In this document: positions 33,485 to 42,939 of the stretch, piece by piece
Layout of the letters: the number at the start of each line of letters is the position of its first letter
Numbering within the stretch: position 1 is the stretch's first letter
Assembly (NCBI RefSeq): GCF_003604195.1
Contig: NZ_QXGR01000001.1
Coordinates: 434,001 to 498,000 of the forward strand
Reading direction: 5' to 3'
Origin: Simplicispira lacusdiani
Lineage (GTDB): Bacteria > Pseudomonadota > Gammaproteobacteria > Burkholderiales > Burkholderiaceae_C
DNA length: 64,000 nt
Notes under the pieces: model-generated
The model's input: only the letters and a program-made list of their open reading frames with translations
Database searches by the model: none
Told to the model about the DNA's origin: nothing
Made by a program: the position numbers and the translations under genes

Positions 33485-34666
33485 ATGCCTAGCGAGGAAT
33501 TATCATCCGAGCGTGCAATTAATCCAGCATCGGAGGTTGGGGGGAGGATTTTTCCTGTCCCTCTACATGTTGGTCGCCCAAATATTGGAAATCGCGAAGC
33601 TTTTCTTGCGTATGTAGGACAGATTCTTGATAACCAATGGCTCACTAACAATGGACCAATGGTGCAAAGGCTTGAAGAACGCATTGCCAAACAGTTGGGT
33701 GTCAAGCATTGTGTGGCCATGTGTAATGGGACCATTGCACTGGAGATCGCTATTCGTGCGCTTGGCCTCTCAGGGGAGGTCATCGTGCCTTCTTGGACAT
33801 TTGTAGCCACAGCGCATGCGTTGTACTGGCAGGGGATTACCCCTGTGTTTGCCGATATTGACCCGGCAACGCATAACCTTGACCCTGAAGCGGTACGCCG
33901 GATGATCACGCCTCGCACCAGTGGAATTATCGGTGTGCATCTATGGGGGCGTGCGGCGCCGGTGGACGCGCTGCAGTCAATTGCAAGCGAACATGGACTG
34001 AAGTTGATGTTTGACGCTGCCCATGCCTTTGGCAGTTCTTTTAAGGGTCAGAGCATTGGCAGCTTCGGTGCCTGCGAGGTGTTTAGTTTTCACGCTACTA
34101 AAGCTTTCAACACAATGGAAGGCGGCGCAGTCACTACCAATGATGATGAGTTGGCCGAGGCTATGCGTTTGATGCGCAATTTTGGCTTCAGGGGCTACGA
34201 CAACGTCGTGCACCCTGGGACCAATGGCAAGATGATAGAAATGTGCGCTGCCATGGGTTTGGCCAATCTGGATAGTTTCGATGCTATTGTAGAGAGCAAT
34301 AGAAATAACCATTCCGCTTACCACGAAGCACTGGCAGGTATTCCAGGTATCAGCCTTTTAAGCTTCGATCCCAGCGAACGCAATAGTCATCACTATATTG
34401 TATTGGAGGTAGACGCTGGTTGTTTGGTCGGCCGCGACGCCATTATTGATGCCTTGCATAAAGAAAATGTATTGGCGCGTAAATATTTTTGGCCGGGTTG
34501 TCACCGGATGCAACCCTACCGCGACTTGTTTCCGCATGCGGGACTGGTGTTGCCGCATACCTGCGAATTGGCCGAGCGGGTGGTCGTGCTGCCAAATGGT
34601 ACGACGCTTAAGCACGGCGCAATCGAAACGATTGCTGCCATATGTCGTTCCCTTGTCAGTATTTGA
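33485..34666 (+). CDS. DegT/DnrJ/EryC1/StrS-family sugar aminotransferase
   Basis: This 393-residue PLP enzyme starts one base after the previous stop. The conserved segments are GVKHCVAMCNGTIALE, EVIVPSWTFVATAHA, FDAAHAFG and the Schiff-base Lys206 in FHATKAFNTMEGG. It transfers an amino group to a keto-deoxy sugar nucleotide in surface polysaccharide synthesis. The product could be a 3-amino or 4-amino-dideoxyhexose; no dehydratase gene is adjacent to decide. Interestingly the GNAT protein at 37.4 kb could N-acylate such a sugar. Confidence 0.88.
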   Translation: MPSEELSSERAINPASEVGGRIFPVPLHVGRPNIGNREAFLAYVGQILDNQWLTNNGPMVQRLEERIAKQLGVKHCVAMCNGTIALEIAIRALGLSGEVIVPSWTFVATAHALYWQGITPVFADIDPATHNLDPEAVRRMITPRTSGIIGVHLWGRAAPVDALQSIASEHGLKLMFDAAHAFGSSFKGQSIGSFGACEVFSFHATKAFNTMEGGAVTTNDDELAEAMRLMRNFGFRGYDNVVHPGTNGKMIEMCAAMGLANLDSFDAIVESNRNNHSAYHEALAGIPGISLLSFDPSERNSHHYIVLEVDAGCLVGRDAIIDALHKENVLARKYFWPGCHRMQPYRDLFPHAGLVLPHTCELAERVVVLPNGTTLKHGAIETIAAICRSLVSI

Positions 34667-34693
34667 TTTTAAGTTGATTGATAGGGTGGTGCG

Positions 34694-35392
34694 ATGAAGG
34701 TCGCGATCATGCAGCCGTATTTTTTGCCATACATTGGTTATTTTCAATTAATTCGGGCTGCAGATGTTTTTGTGGTTTATGACAATATTAAATTTACCAA
34801 GAGGGGTTGGATTAATCGCAATCGATACTTGCTTAATGGGCGCGATGAGTTGTTTTCATTGCCGTTAGAAAAAGCTTCCGATGCGCTCGATGTTCGTGAT
34901 CGTTGTCTGGCCCCTGTTTTTGATCGAATCAAGTTTCTGAATCGATTCTCTGAGGCGTATAGGGCGGCGCCTTATTTTAACGATGTGATGCCATTATTGC
35001 GACGAATTGTTGGTTTTGGTGATTTCAATCTTTTTAATTTCATTCATGCATCGTTGCGTGAGATCTGTGGTCATTTATCTATCGGTACGCCTTTGATCGT
35101 CTCTTCAGCGCTTGATGTTAATCATGATTTGAAGGGTCAGGATCGTGTATTAGCGATTTGCAGGCATTTGGGCGCGGATACCTATATCAATGCTAGCGGT
35201 GGACGTGATTTGTATTCGAAGGAAATATTTAATGCTGAAGGTATGGAATTGAAATTTTTGCGGTCACATCCATGTGAATATCCTCAATTTCATCTGCCAT
35301 TTGTTCCGTCATTGTCGATATTAGATGTGATGATGTTCAATTCTTTGACTTCAATATCCGATGATTTCCTTTTTCGTTGTGAATTGGTTTAA
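34694..35392 (+). CDS. WbqC-family protein
   Basis: The 232-residue product has the WbqC signature at its N-terminus (MQPYFLPYIGYFQLIRAAD) and FTKRGWINRNRY. It carries a central GQDRVLAICRHLGADTYINA and the terminal SILDVMMFNS. WbqC proteins are common in O-antigen and capsule clusters; their biochemical role is not settled. They are often found with amino-sugar synthesis and modification genes, as here. The gene is strongly AT-rich compared with its neighbours. Confidence 0.88.
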   Translation: MKVAIMQPYFLPYIGYFQLIRAADVFVVYDNIKFTKRGWINRNRYLLNGRDELFSLPLEKASDALDVRDRCLAPVFDRIKFLNRFSEAYRAAPYFNDVMPLLRRIVGFGDFNLFNFIHASLREICGHLSIGTPLIVSSALDVNHDLKGQDRVLAICRHLGADTYINASGGRDLYSKEIFNAEGMELKFLRSHPCEYPQFHLPFVPSLSILDVMMFNSLTSISDDFLFRCELV

Positions 35393-35403
35393 TATCGTCC
35401 CAG

Positions 35404-36378
35404 ATGGAAAAAGCAACACACAACTGGCACAAGCTCGGCCGCATTTTTAACCCACAGGACGTCACGGATCGGCTCTGGCTAAAGGAGTTTGCTCAAGCTC
35501 CGGCAACACTGGTGCTGGATGACAGGGTGCGCGTGTACTTTTCCTGCCGTCCATCAGCTGATGCTGATGGACAATACACAAGCCGCTCTGCCTGGGTAGA
35601 TCTCGACCGCCGCGACCTTACACGTGTCTTGGCTATTGCCGAGCAGCCCATCTTGCCACTGGGCGATACCGGAACCTTCGACGAATTCGGTACTTACCCG
35701 GTGTCTGTTGTGCGCGACGGGGCACGGGTGGTCGCTTGCTATGCTGGCTGGACACGATGCCAATCTGTCCCCTTCAACACCGCGATTGGCTTAGCCCACA
35801 GCGACGATGGCGGTCAAAATTTCAGGAAAGCCGGACCAGGGCCAATCCTTAGTTTTTCACCTGATGAGCCGTTCGTGCTAAGTGGGCCAAAGTTGCGTCG
35901 CTGGGGTTCGAGCTGGCACCTGTTCTATATCGCTGGACGAAAGTGGCTTCTTGACGGCTCGCGCCCGGAGCCTGTTTATCGTATCCGGATGGCAACGTCT
36001 GATGACGGGAGGACATGGGTCAAGGCAAACCGCGATCTGATTCCCGTACGTTTGGGAGACAGCGAAGCACAGGCGAGCCCGGACGTATTTCGGGGGCGCG
36101 AGCGCTTCCATATGTTCTTCTGCTACCGTCATGGTACGGACTATCGCAACCACAACCGTGGTTACCGAATTGGTTACGCTCATTCAATAGACCTGCTGCA
36201 CTGGACACGCGAAGACGAATATGCAGGTCTAGACGTTTCCATCGAGGGTTGGGATTCGGAGATGGTCAGTTATCCGCATGTGTTCGAATTGGACGGTACT
36301 ATCTACATGCTCTATCTAGGTAATCAGGTCGGCCGTTGGGGCTTCGGGCTTGCCCGTCTTGATGGCACCCTAGACTGA
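35404..36378 (+). CDS. GH43/GH32-superfamily-like beta-propeller protein, copy 1
   Basis: This 324-residue protein lacks a signal peptide. It shows repeated propeller strands with the motifs RVRVYFSCR, GTFDEFGTYPVSV, CYAGWTRC, AIGLAHSDDGGQNF, HMFFCYRHGTDYRN and GWDSEMVSYPHVFELDGTIYMLYLGN. The pattern resembles five-bladed glycosidase-like proteins found in O-antigen clusters. It is homologous to the next gene along its whole length. Cytoplasmic location argues against a secreted glycosidase; a sugar-nucleotide or glycan-processing role is possible but unproven. Confidence 0.72.
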   Translation: MEKATHNWHKLGRIFNPQDVTDRLWLKEFAQAPATLVLDDRVRVYFSCRPSADADGQYTSRSAWVDLDRRDLTRVLAIAEQPILPLGDTGTFDEFGTYPVSVVRDGARVVACYAGWTRCQSVPFNTAIGLAHSDDGGQNFRKAGPGPILSFSPDEPFVLSGPKLRRWGSSWHLFYIAGRKWLLDGSRPEPVYRIRMATSDDGRTWVKANRDLIPVRLGDSEAQASPDVFRGRERFHMFFCYRHGTDYRNHNRGYRIGYAHSIDLLHWTREDEYAGLDVSIEGWDSEMVSYPHVFELDGTIYMLYLGNQVGRWGFGLARLDGTLD

Positions 36379-36405
36379 CGCTCAATTCGAGATAGCGAGG
36401 CGACT

Positions 36406-37359
36406 TTGAATTGGAAGAAACTTGGTAAGATTTTTGACCCTGGGCAATATGCGCTGCCAGGGAATTGCTCCTGTTTCGCGCAATCGCCACAGGCGCTGAT
36501 TTATGACGACTTTGTGCGCATCTATTTTTCTTCGCGCGAGCGTGAGCCCTCGGGCATGTATATAAGTCAGGTCGCTTGGGCGGATTTTGATAAGTCGTTC
36601 CAGACTGTTCTTAGAATATCCCCAGAGTTGGGGTTGACGCGCGGCCAATTAGGCTGCTTCGACGAGCACGGAGTTTTTCCGATCAGCCCGCTACGCCATG
36701 ACGGACGGATCCTCGCTTACACAACTGGCTGGAGCCGACGCGTCTCAGTTGCGGTTGAAACTGGCATTGGTTTGGTCGAGAGCAAAGATGGTGGTGCGAC
36801 TTTTGAGCGGCTAGGAAATGGCCCAGTGCTTTCCGCTTCGTTACATGAGCCCTTTCTTGTTGGGGACGGTTTTACGCGCGTGCACAAAGGAGTGTTCCAC
36901 ATGTGGTATATCTATGGTACTGCATGGCATAAGTTCACGCCCGAATCGACACCGGATCGCACGTACAAGATTGGCCATGCGACATCCGTCGATGGAATAT
37001 CGTGGCAAAAAGAAGAAGCGCATCAGATTATTTCTGATCGCATCGGTCCAGATGAATGCCAAGCCTTGCCAAGTGTGTTGAAAATCGGCACGCGTTGGCA
37101 TATGGTTTTTTGTTATCGACAGTCGTTCGATTTTCGTAGCAACAACGCGCGCGGCTATCGACTTGGTCACGCTTGGTCGGACGATATGTTGCACTGGGTA
37201 CGCGACGATGAAGGCTTAGGCATTGACGTTTCCGCCACGGGGTGGGATTCGGAAATGATGTGTTATCCGCATTTATTCGAATGCGATGGTCGCGTTTATC
37301 TGCTTTACAACGGGAACTCTTTTGGTCGAGATGGTTTTGGGCTTGCTGTGCTGGAATGA
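36406..37359 (+). CDS. GH43/GH32-superfamily-like beta-propeller protein, copy 2
   Basis: The product has 317 residues from TTG 36406; the TTG is accepted because GCGAGG precedes it and family similarity starts at once (NWKKLGKIFDP). It is a tandem paralogue of the upstream gene, sharing RIYFSSR, CFDEHGVFPISP, YTTGWSRR, IGLVESKDGGATF, HMVFCYRQSFDFR and GWDSEMMCYPHLFECDGRVYLLYNGN. The repeated His, Asp and Glu positions are kept in both copies. The ATGA at its end overlaps the GNAT start, so it is probably in one operon. Confidence 0.72.
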   Translation: MNWKKLGKIFDPGQYALPGNCSCFAQSPQALIYDDFVRIYFSSREREPSGMYISQVAWADFDKSFQTVLRISPELGLTRGQLGCFDEHGVFPISPLRHDGRILAYTTGWSRRVSVAVETGIGLVESKDGGATFERLGNGPVLSASLHEPFLVGDGFTRVHKGVFHMWYIYGTAWHKFTPESTPDRTYKIGHATSVDGISWQKEEAHQIISDRIGPDECQALPSVLKIGTRWHMVFCYRQSFDFRSNNARGYRLGHAWSDDMLHWVRDDEGLGIDVSATGWDSEMMCYPHLFECDGRVYLLYNGNSFGRDGFGLAVLE

Positions 37360-37817
37360 CGTCACAGATTTGGACGTTAACTGAAGGGTGTGCAAGTGAG
37401 GCGGAGATTCTGGCTCATCTTGTGCGCTGTGATGCGCGCTTCATGCCACCGCTATCGATTCGAGTCGATTTAAGCGAGTATGCACATCGACTGCATGGAC
37501 GGGCTCGTTGCTTTGAAGCATGGGCACACAATGCATTAGTCGGCCTGCTCGCAGTCTATCTTAATGATAGAGATGGTACGGCCTTCATTAGTAATGTCAG
37601 CGTTGATGCTGATTTTCTCGGGCGGGGTATTGCAACTGAACTACTCGCACAGGCAATCAAGCATGCGGCCACAATGGGGCTTGCAAGGGTTCGCTTATAT
37701 GTTAGTGCGGCAAATACTTCGACGCGGCATCTATACGAGAATAATGGCTTTTGTATTTGTGCGACTGATGGCGAGCAGCTATTAATGCAGTTGGATTTAC
37801 CGGAAATGAGGAGGTAA
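37356..37817 (+). CDS. GNAT-family N-acetyltransferase
   Basis: From the ATG that overlaps the previous stop (ATGA, 37356-37359) the product is 153 residues. It has the acetyl-CoA loop VDADFLGRGIATELL and the C-terminal VRLYVSAANTSTRHLYENNGF strand-helix typical of GNAT enzymes. In an amino-sugar cluster it may N-acetylate the product of the DegT aminotransferase, but the acceptor is inferred. An upstream extension to 37242 is rejected because it overlaps the previous gene and lacks family sequence. Confidence 0.85.
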   Translation: MTSQIWTLTEGCASEAEILAHLVRCDARFMPPLSIRVDLSEYAHRLHGRARCFEAWAHNALVGLLAVYLNDRDGTAFISNVSVDADFLGRGIATELLAQAIKHAATMGLARVRLYVSAANTSTRHLYENNGFCICATDGEQLLMQLDLPEMRR

Positions 37818-37819
37818 TT

Positions 37820-38566
37820 ATGTCGCGCGATTACAACGCCGAAGGGCGTGATGTCACTGAGCACAGATATGCCTACGGTTTTGATTTTGATGTTATGCAT
37901 CATTATATGGTGCAATCCTTCAAACCTTTTTTCCGCCATGGAAGCCTGCTGGAGTTGGGTAGTTACAGAGGAGATTTTACCAGCAGGTTGATTCTTTATT
38001 TTGATGATGTTACCTGTGTGGAGGCTTCGGGCGAAGCTTTAGCAATTGCCAGAGAGCGCCTTGCTGATAAGGTATTATTCATTGATGGGCGGTTTGAAAC
38101 CGTGATGCTGCCGCGGCGTTATGAAAATATTATTCTCACCCATGTATTAGAGCATCTTGATGATCCGATTGCTGTGCTGCGACGGATCAACGAAGAGTGG
38201 CTGGCCGAAGGTGGTCGTCTGTTCTTGGTCTGTCCAAACGCCAACGCACCATCACGCCAAATCGCGGTGAAGATGGGGCTGATTGAGCACAACGCTGCCG
38301 TGACGCCAGCCGAGGCAGAGCATGGCCATCGCATCACCTACTCCCTCGACACTTTAGAACGAGATGCCACGCGTGCAGGTCTGCGTGTGATTCATCGCAG
38401 TGGAATCTTCTTCAAGGCGCTGGCGAACTTCCAGTGGGATCGACTGCTGCAGACCGACATTATCTCGCAGCAGTATCTAGATGGTTGCTACATGCTCGGT
38501 CAGCAATACCCGGATCTCTGTTCCAGCATCTTTCTGCTCTGTGAATCCGGTGCTGAAATGCGCTGA
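37820..38566 (+). CDS. Class I SAM-dependent methyltransferase
   Basis: This 248-residue protein starts two bases after the GNAT stop, behind a strong GAGGAGG site. Motif I is SLLELGSYRGDFTSRL, followed by VTCVEASGEAL and the motif IV region ILTHVLEHLDDPIAVLRRI. It probably methylates a sugar or lipid-linked glycan during surface polysaccharide synthesis. The acceptor is unknown. Confidence 0.85.
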   Translation: MSRDYNAEGRDVTEHRYAYGFDFDVMHHYMVQSFKPFFRHGSLLELGSYRGDFTSRLILYFDDVTCVEASGEALAIARERLADKVLFIDGRFETVMLPRRYENIILTHVLEHLDDPIAVLRRINEEWLAEGGRLFLVCPNANAPSRQIAVKMGLIEHNAAVTPAEAEHGHRITYSLDTLERDATRAGLRVIHRSGIFFKALANFQWDRLLQTDIISQQYLDGCYMLGQQYPDLCSSIFLLCESGAEMR

Positions 38567-38572
38567 GATGCC

Positions 38573-40027
38573 ATGCTAAAAACACGGGCATTCAATGCAA
38601 CCGTCTGGAGTGCGATCGATGTTTTTTCCCGACAAGGATTGCAGTTCGTAATATCAATAACTCTCGCCAGATTACTCGCACCAGCGGACTACGGCTTGTT
38701 CGGTATCGTTCTGCTTCTTGTTGGGGTGGCTGCAGTTTTTGCAGATGGAGGATTCTCTGCAGCACTGATACAACGGCAAGATGTTGATCGCGTCGATGAA
38801 TCGACAGTCTTTTGGTTTAACTGTGCCGCTGGAGCACTCGTGGCATTGCTCCTATGTGCAGCAGCACCAGCTATCGCCGTATTCTATGAGCAGCCACAAT
38901 TAACTTTACTGATCCAGTTGATGGCTCTAAATGTGCTTTTTGGTGCATTTGGTTCAATCCATGTGAGTTTGTTGACAAAATACTTGAATTTTCGAGTTCA
39001 AATTCTTGTCGGATTTTTTGCGGTACTGATTTCTGGGCTAATCGCTGCATGGATGGCTCGACATGGTTATGGTGTTTGGGCTTTGGTAGCCCAAGCTATC
39101 ACGATGAATGCGGTTAATACGATCTTGCTTTGGATGGCAAGTCGATGGCGTCCATTATTAACATTTAGTGCTGCATCAATCCGTAAGTTATTTGCGTTCG
39201 GTAGCTATTATTTTGCATCGACTCTGATAGATAGTTTATATACACGTCTCTATACGATTCCTGTAGGGAAAATTCATGGGATGAGCGTGCTGGGGTATTA
39301 TATAAATGCTGATAGCATCCAGCAAATGCCTAGTGGGGTTTTGATTAGGGTGTTTTCGCGCGTTGCTTTTCCAATGTTTGCCGCTACGGCACACGACGTC
39401 TCAAAAATCAAGCGTGGTATGCAGATGGCAATTCGTGCGATGATGCTAATCAATGTTCCAGTGATGCTTGGAATCGCAGTGCTGGCTGAACCAATAATGA
39501 GTGCTATTTTTGGAAGGCAGTGGTTGCCATCGGTTCCTATTCTGCGTGTGCTTTGCCTCGCAGGAGTCTTGGCTCCGATACATGCACTAAATTTAAATTG
39601 CCTAATGGCCATGGGGCACTCTCGGTTGGTTTTTCGAAATGAACTCATCAAAAAAGTTCTTGGACTGATTTTGCTCGGAATTGGCTCATTCTTCGGTGTA
39701 ATGGGCGTTGCTTGGTCAATTGTCGTACTCAGTATTTTTGGTTTGGCGTTGAACGTAAGATACGCGCACCTGTTCGGGTATGGTCTTGAGGCGCAAGTCC
39801 GGGAGTTTCTGCCGACACTGGCGGTAGGGGCAGTCATGGCGGGTTTGGTCGGTTGGCTCGCGATGATGTGGCAGGCTCCTGACCTGCTTAAAATTACCGG
39901 TTTGACGGTGTTGGGTGCTGTCGTATTCTTAAGCTTAGCAGTACTTGTGCGACTGGATGCACTGCGGGATGTGATCGTGCTGTTTCGCAATAGTCGAGAT
40001 GCTCAAGAGAAAGATCGTCCTTTATGA
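38573..40027 (+). CDS. MOP-family polysaccharide flippase (Wzx-like)
   Basis: This 484-residue integral membrane protein has about twelve to fourteen hydrophobic segments. The N-terminus VISITLARLLAPADYGLFGI and the mid-region TLIDSLYTRLYTIPVGKIHG resemble lipopolysaccharide/teichuronic acid exporters of the polysaccharide_synt_3 (WzxC) type. It should flip undecaprenyl-linked oligosaccharide to the periplasm. The ATGA overlap with the next glycosyltransferase supports an operon. Its substrate may be used by the PglL-like protein or an O-antigen ligase. Confidence 0.87.
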   Translation: MLKTRAFNATVWSAIDVFSRQGLQFVISITLARLLAPADYGLFGIVLLLVGVAAVFADGGFSAALIQRQDVDRVDESTVFWFNCAAGALVALLLCAAAPAIAVFYEQPQLTLLIQLMALNVLFGAFGSIHVSLLTKYLNFRVQILVGFFAVLISGLIAAWMARHGYGVWALVAQAITMNAVNTILLWMASRWRPLLTFSAASIRKLFAFGSYYFASTLIDSLYTRLYTIPVGKIHGMSVLGYYINADSIQQMPSGVLIRVFSRVAFPMFAATAHDVSKIKRGMQMAIRAMMLINVPVMLGIAVLAEPIMSAIFGRQWLPSVPILRVLCLAGVLAPIHALNLNCLMAMGHSRLVFRNELIKKVLGLILLGIGSFFGVMGVAWSIVVLSIFGLALNVRYAHLFGYGLEAQVREFLPTLAVGAVMAGLVGWLAMMWQAPDLLKITGLTVLGAVVFLSLAVLVRLDALRDVIVLFRNSRDAQEKDRPL

Positions 40028-40995
40028 ATACTGTGGCAAATAAGCAGCCCGAGGTGTCTGTAGCCCTGCTTGCCTGGAATCATGCGCACTATATCGAGCG
40101 TTGCATCAAGAGTGCTCTTGAGCAAGCAAATGATGTTCGAATCGAGATATTGGTTGGCGATGATGCATCCACGGATGGCACCACGGAGATTGTTGCCGCC
40201 TATGCCCGGATGCATCCTGAATTAATTCAACATATTCGACGCGGCGAGCGGATAGGTGGTTCGGCGAATTATATTGATATATTGGCGCGCGCGCGTGCGA
40301 AATTTATTGCTCATCTGGATGGCGATGATTTCTGGTTTCCTGGCAAGCTCAGGCGCCAAGTTTCATATATGCATGAAAATGCTGATTGTGCTGCTGTTTA
40401 TACGAACGCAGTCGCAATTTCCGAGCAGGGTGATCAGATCGGTGTGTTCAATGATTTCCGTGATTCCATAATCGGAGTGCCTGATTTATTGCGCAGTGGT
40501 AATTTTCTTTGCAACAGCTCGATGTTGTTTCGTAGCCATTTGCGCACGGCAATATTTGCGATAAAAAGGCCTGTGCTGGATTTTCAAATTCATCTCCTGC
40601 ATGCGGCTACTGGCCATTTGGCGCAAATTCCCGAAATCCTTGTTGGTTATCGAGTAAATTCGTCAGGGTCGATAGTAGCCCATGCGAATGACTTCGTGCG
40701 CGAGCTGTATTGGCAAGCTATCCAGAGTGTGCCGCGTGAACTGGTAAGCGACAGCGACTATGCCCACGGCATTGCAGACTTTTTGCGCCGCGTCTTCTTC
40801 CGCGCGGTTCGCACGCGCGACCTTGTCTTGCTGCGCCGATGGGCCAGTGCGGTATATGCGGCATCACCCTATGGACGACTACGCACGACAGCCCTTGTAC
40901 TAGGCAATATCACCCGGTCGGCCGTCAAAATGACAGCTCCCAAATTGGCCGAGTTTGCGGGGCGCGAACACTTCCCTGTGTTGTACCGTCACTGA
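40024..40995 (+). CDS. GT2 family glycosyltransferase
   Basis: The 323-residue product has the GT-A start VSVALLAWNHAHYIERCIKSALEQ, the DDASTDGT nucleotide-binding motif and the metal-binding HLDGDDFW. A C-terminal amphipathic region follows. It should add one sugar to the lipid-linked glycan. The acceptor and donor cannot be named. It overlaps the flippase gene by four bases. Confidence 0.88.
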   Translation: MNTVANKQPEVSVALLAWNHAHYIERCIKSALEQANDVRIEILVGDDASTDGTTEIVAAYARMHPELIQHIRRGERIGGSANYIDILARARAKFIAHLDGDDFWFPGKLRRQVSYMHENADCAAVYTNAVAISEQGDQIGVFNDFRDSIIGVPDLLRSGNFLCNSSMLFRSHLRTAIFAIKRPVLDFQIHLLHAATGHLAQIPEILVGYRVNSSGSIVAHANDFVRELYWQAIQSVPRELVSDSDYAHGIADFLRRVFFRAVRTRDLVLLRRWASAVYAASPYGRLRTTALVLGNITRSAVKMTAPKLAEFAGREHFPVLYRH

Positions 40996-41006
40996 GATTT
41001 GGACCA

Positions 41007-41780
41007 ATGGCACTCCACTTGCACAAACTCGTTCCCTATGTCCTCGCTGGCTGGTTTCCGGGTGGCCGTAGACAGTGCGTTATTTGCGGAAATCGTGTAT
41101 GGAGGTTCATGCCATATCGGCAAGGGGCACGTGGGGTTGTACCCTTGATGAAGGTACTTGATGTAGTTGGCAGTGATGTGGATCATTTTGAGTGTCCACG
41201 ATGCGGAGCTCATGACCGTGAGCGCCATTTGCTCCTGTATTTACGGGCATCTGGGATTTTTGCGCAGCTACCAGAGTGGTCGGTTCTGCACTTTGCACCT
41301 GAAAAACGCTTGTCTCGGCGGATAGCTGAGCAAAAACCACTTCAGCATATTCGCTGCGATTTATACCCCACAACGGAGGACATCCTGCGAGTGGACATGC
41401 AGGCTATGCCTTTCGAATCAAACACCTTCGACTTGCTGCTTGCCAACCATGTTCTTGAACATGTAAGTGCGCTAGATCGAGCGCTGACGGAGATTCATCG
41501 TGTGCTAAAGCCGGGTGGCCATGCGATCCTGCAGACTCCCTACAGCCTAAGGCTGCATTGCTCATGGGAAGACCTGGGTATCGATACATCACAGGCACGT
41601 TTGCAGGCATATGGGCAGGAAGACCATGTGCGCCTTTTTGGGAGGGACATATTCGAACGCATTGCTGGGTTTGGTCTGGAACCCCACGTACATTGCCATC
41701 AGACGTTGTTGGCCGGTTATGATGCCGATGTGTTTGGCATCAACCCATTGGAGCCGTTCTTCCTCTTTCGGAAATTCTGA
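41007..41780 (+). CDS. Zinc-ribbon SAM-dependent methyltransferase
   Basis: From ATG 41007 the product is 257 residues. Two CxxC pairs near the N-terminus (CVICG at 24-28 and CPRCG at about 63-67) suggest a bound zinc. The methyltransferase core includes LHFAPEKRLSRRI, FDLLLANHVLEHV and HRVLKPGGHAILQTP. It likely methylates a glycan. It ends the plus-strand run, facing the converging GT2 gene 14 bases away. Confidence 0.83.
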   Translation: MALHLHKLVPYVLAGWFPGGRRQCVICGNRVWRFMPYRQGARGVVPLMKVLDVVGSDVDHFECPRCGAHDRERHLLLYLRASGIFAQLPEWSVLHFAPEKRLSRRIAEQKPLQHIRCDLYPTTEDILRVDMQAMPFESNTFDLLLANHVLEHVSALDRALTEIHRVLKPGGHAILQTPYSLRLHCSWEDLGIDTSQARLQAYGQEDHVRLFGRDIFERIAGFGLEPHVHCHQTLLAGYDADVFGINPLEPFFLFRKF

Positions 41781-41794
41781 TGGGCTGGTGCAAG

Positions 41795-42838
41795 CTAGCG
41801 CAGTTCGGGTATTCCATGGCGAAACAGCATTATCAGTTTTCGCGGCACGCAGACAAATTTCTTCCAATAAACAAACGGTTGGATTATCCGCCTGCGTTGC
41901 ACCGTAAGACGCTGTATGCGCCAAGCTACGCCATTTTGCCGCAGTTGTACGAACACATTGACATATACCTGCCGCCATAATATTGCATCGTGCTTGAGTA
42001 GGGCCAGGATCAGGCCTTCGGCAGCAAGTAGGCAGCAATGCAGCAGCAGCAGCAGCCAAACCAGCGGGCCGGGAGTGCAGATCAGCAGGATGGCCGTTTT
42101 GTTGCGCTCGCTGAGGGCTCGGCGGCGGTAGGTGGTCTGCAGCTTTCCTGAGTTGACCCGGTTACCTCCGAAGCTGGCGCCTTGGTGGTGGCGGTAGCCG
42201 CTGCTTGCAGTCACTATCACAGGGTGGCCACACAGGCGTGCCACGCAGCACAGGTACATGTCCTCGGCGAGGGAGCCCATCCATTCTGGGAATCCGCCCA
42301 GTGTGTTCCACAATGCACGAGGCATGAACATGCAGGCACCAATGACCATGCCCACATCTTTACGAGAGGGCTCCAGGTTTGGCACAGGGTTGTAGAACGG
42401 GTCGAGTAGGCAGCCGCGATCCACTAGATGGCCGGTCTTCCAGTCGTACTGCGGCAGCGAAATGATGCCTGCTACCGGTAGCCCGTTTGAGGCACTGAGT
42501 AGAGTGGCAAGAGCGTCGGGGAATAAGGCGGCATCGTTGTTCAATAGCAGGACGTAGTCACCACGCGCATGTGCCACCATGCGGTTGTTGGCTACACAAA
42601 AACCCGCATTTTTATCGGCGGCTAAAAGCTCGACACAGGGATAATGCTGCCGGATCCACTCCACCGAACCATCGCTAGAGGCGTCGTCGTGGATGATGAT
42701 TTCGATAGCAATGTTTGCTTGTTGGTTTAGCAATGATTCGATGCAATCGCCCAACACCTGCACGCCGTTGTAGTTTGCGATACAGATAGAAATAGCTGGG
42801 GCTGTAGGTCGGTTTAGTGTGGGATAGTAGCGAACCAT
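41795..42838 (-). CDS. GT2 family glycosyltransferase, rhamnosyltransferase-like
   Basis: This 347-residue protein has ISICIANYNGVQVLGDCIESL, HDDASSDGSVEWIRQ and LLLNNDAALFPDALATLL, then an EDMYLCCVARLCGH segment. These fit GT2 rhamnosyl- or galactofuranosyltransferase-like enzymes. A hydrophobic segment lies at about 255-285. It is encoded opposite the preceding genes, so the cluster changes strand here. Confidence 0.87.
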   Translation of the reverse strand: MVRYYPTLNRPTAPAISICIANYNGVQVLGDCIESLLNQQANIAIEIIIHDDASSDGSVEWIRQHYPCVELLAADKNAGFCVANNRMVAHARGDYVLLLNNDAALFPDALATLLSASNGLPVAGIISLPQYDWKTGHLVDRGCLLDPFYNPVPNLEPSRKDVGMVIGACMFMPRALWNTLGGFPEWMGSLAEDMYLCCVARLCGHPVIVTASSGYRHHQGASFGGNRVNSGKLQTTYRRRALSERNKTAILLICTPGPLVWLLLLLHCCLLAAEGLILALLKHDAILWRQVYVNVFVQLRQNGVAWRIQRLTVQRRRIIQPFVYWKKFVCVPRKLIMLFRHGIPELR

Positions 42839-42939
42839 CGACTGTCCTCTAGCCCTATAACTGCTTGGCAGCGACTCTTTTCCACTCTATGACAGGAGTG
42901 GGCGCAAACGGCTTGATATTCGTCGAGTTGCACTGGATG

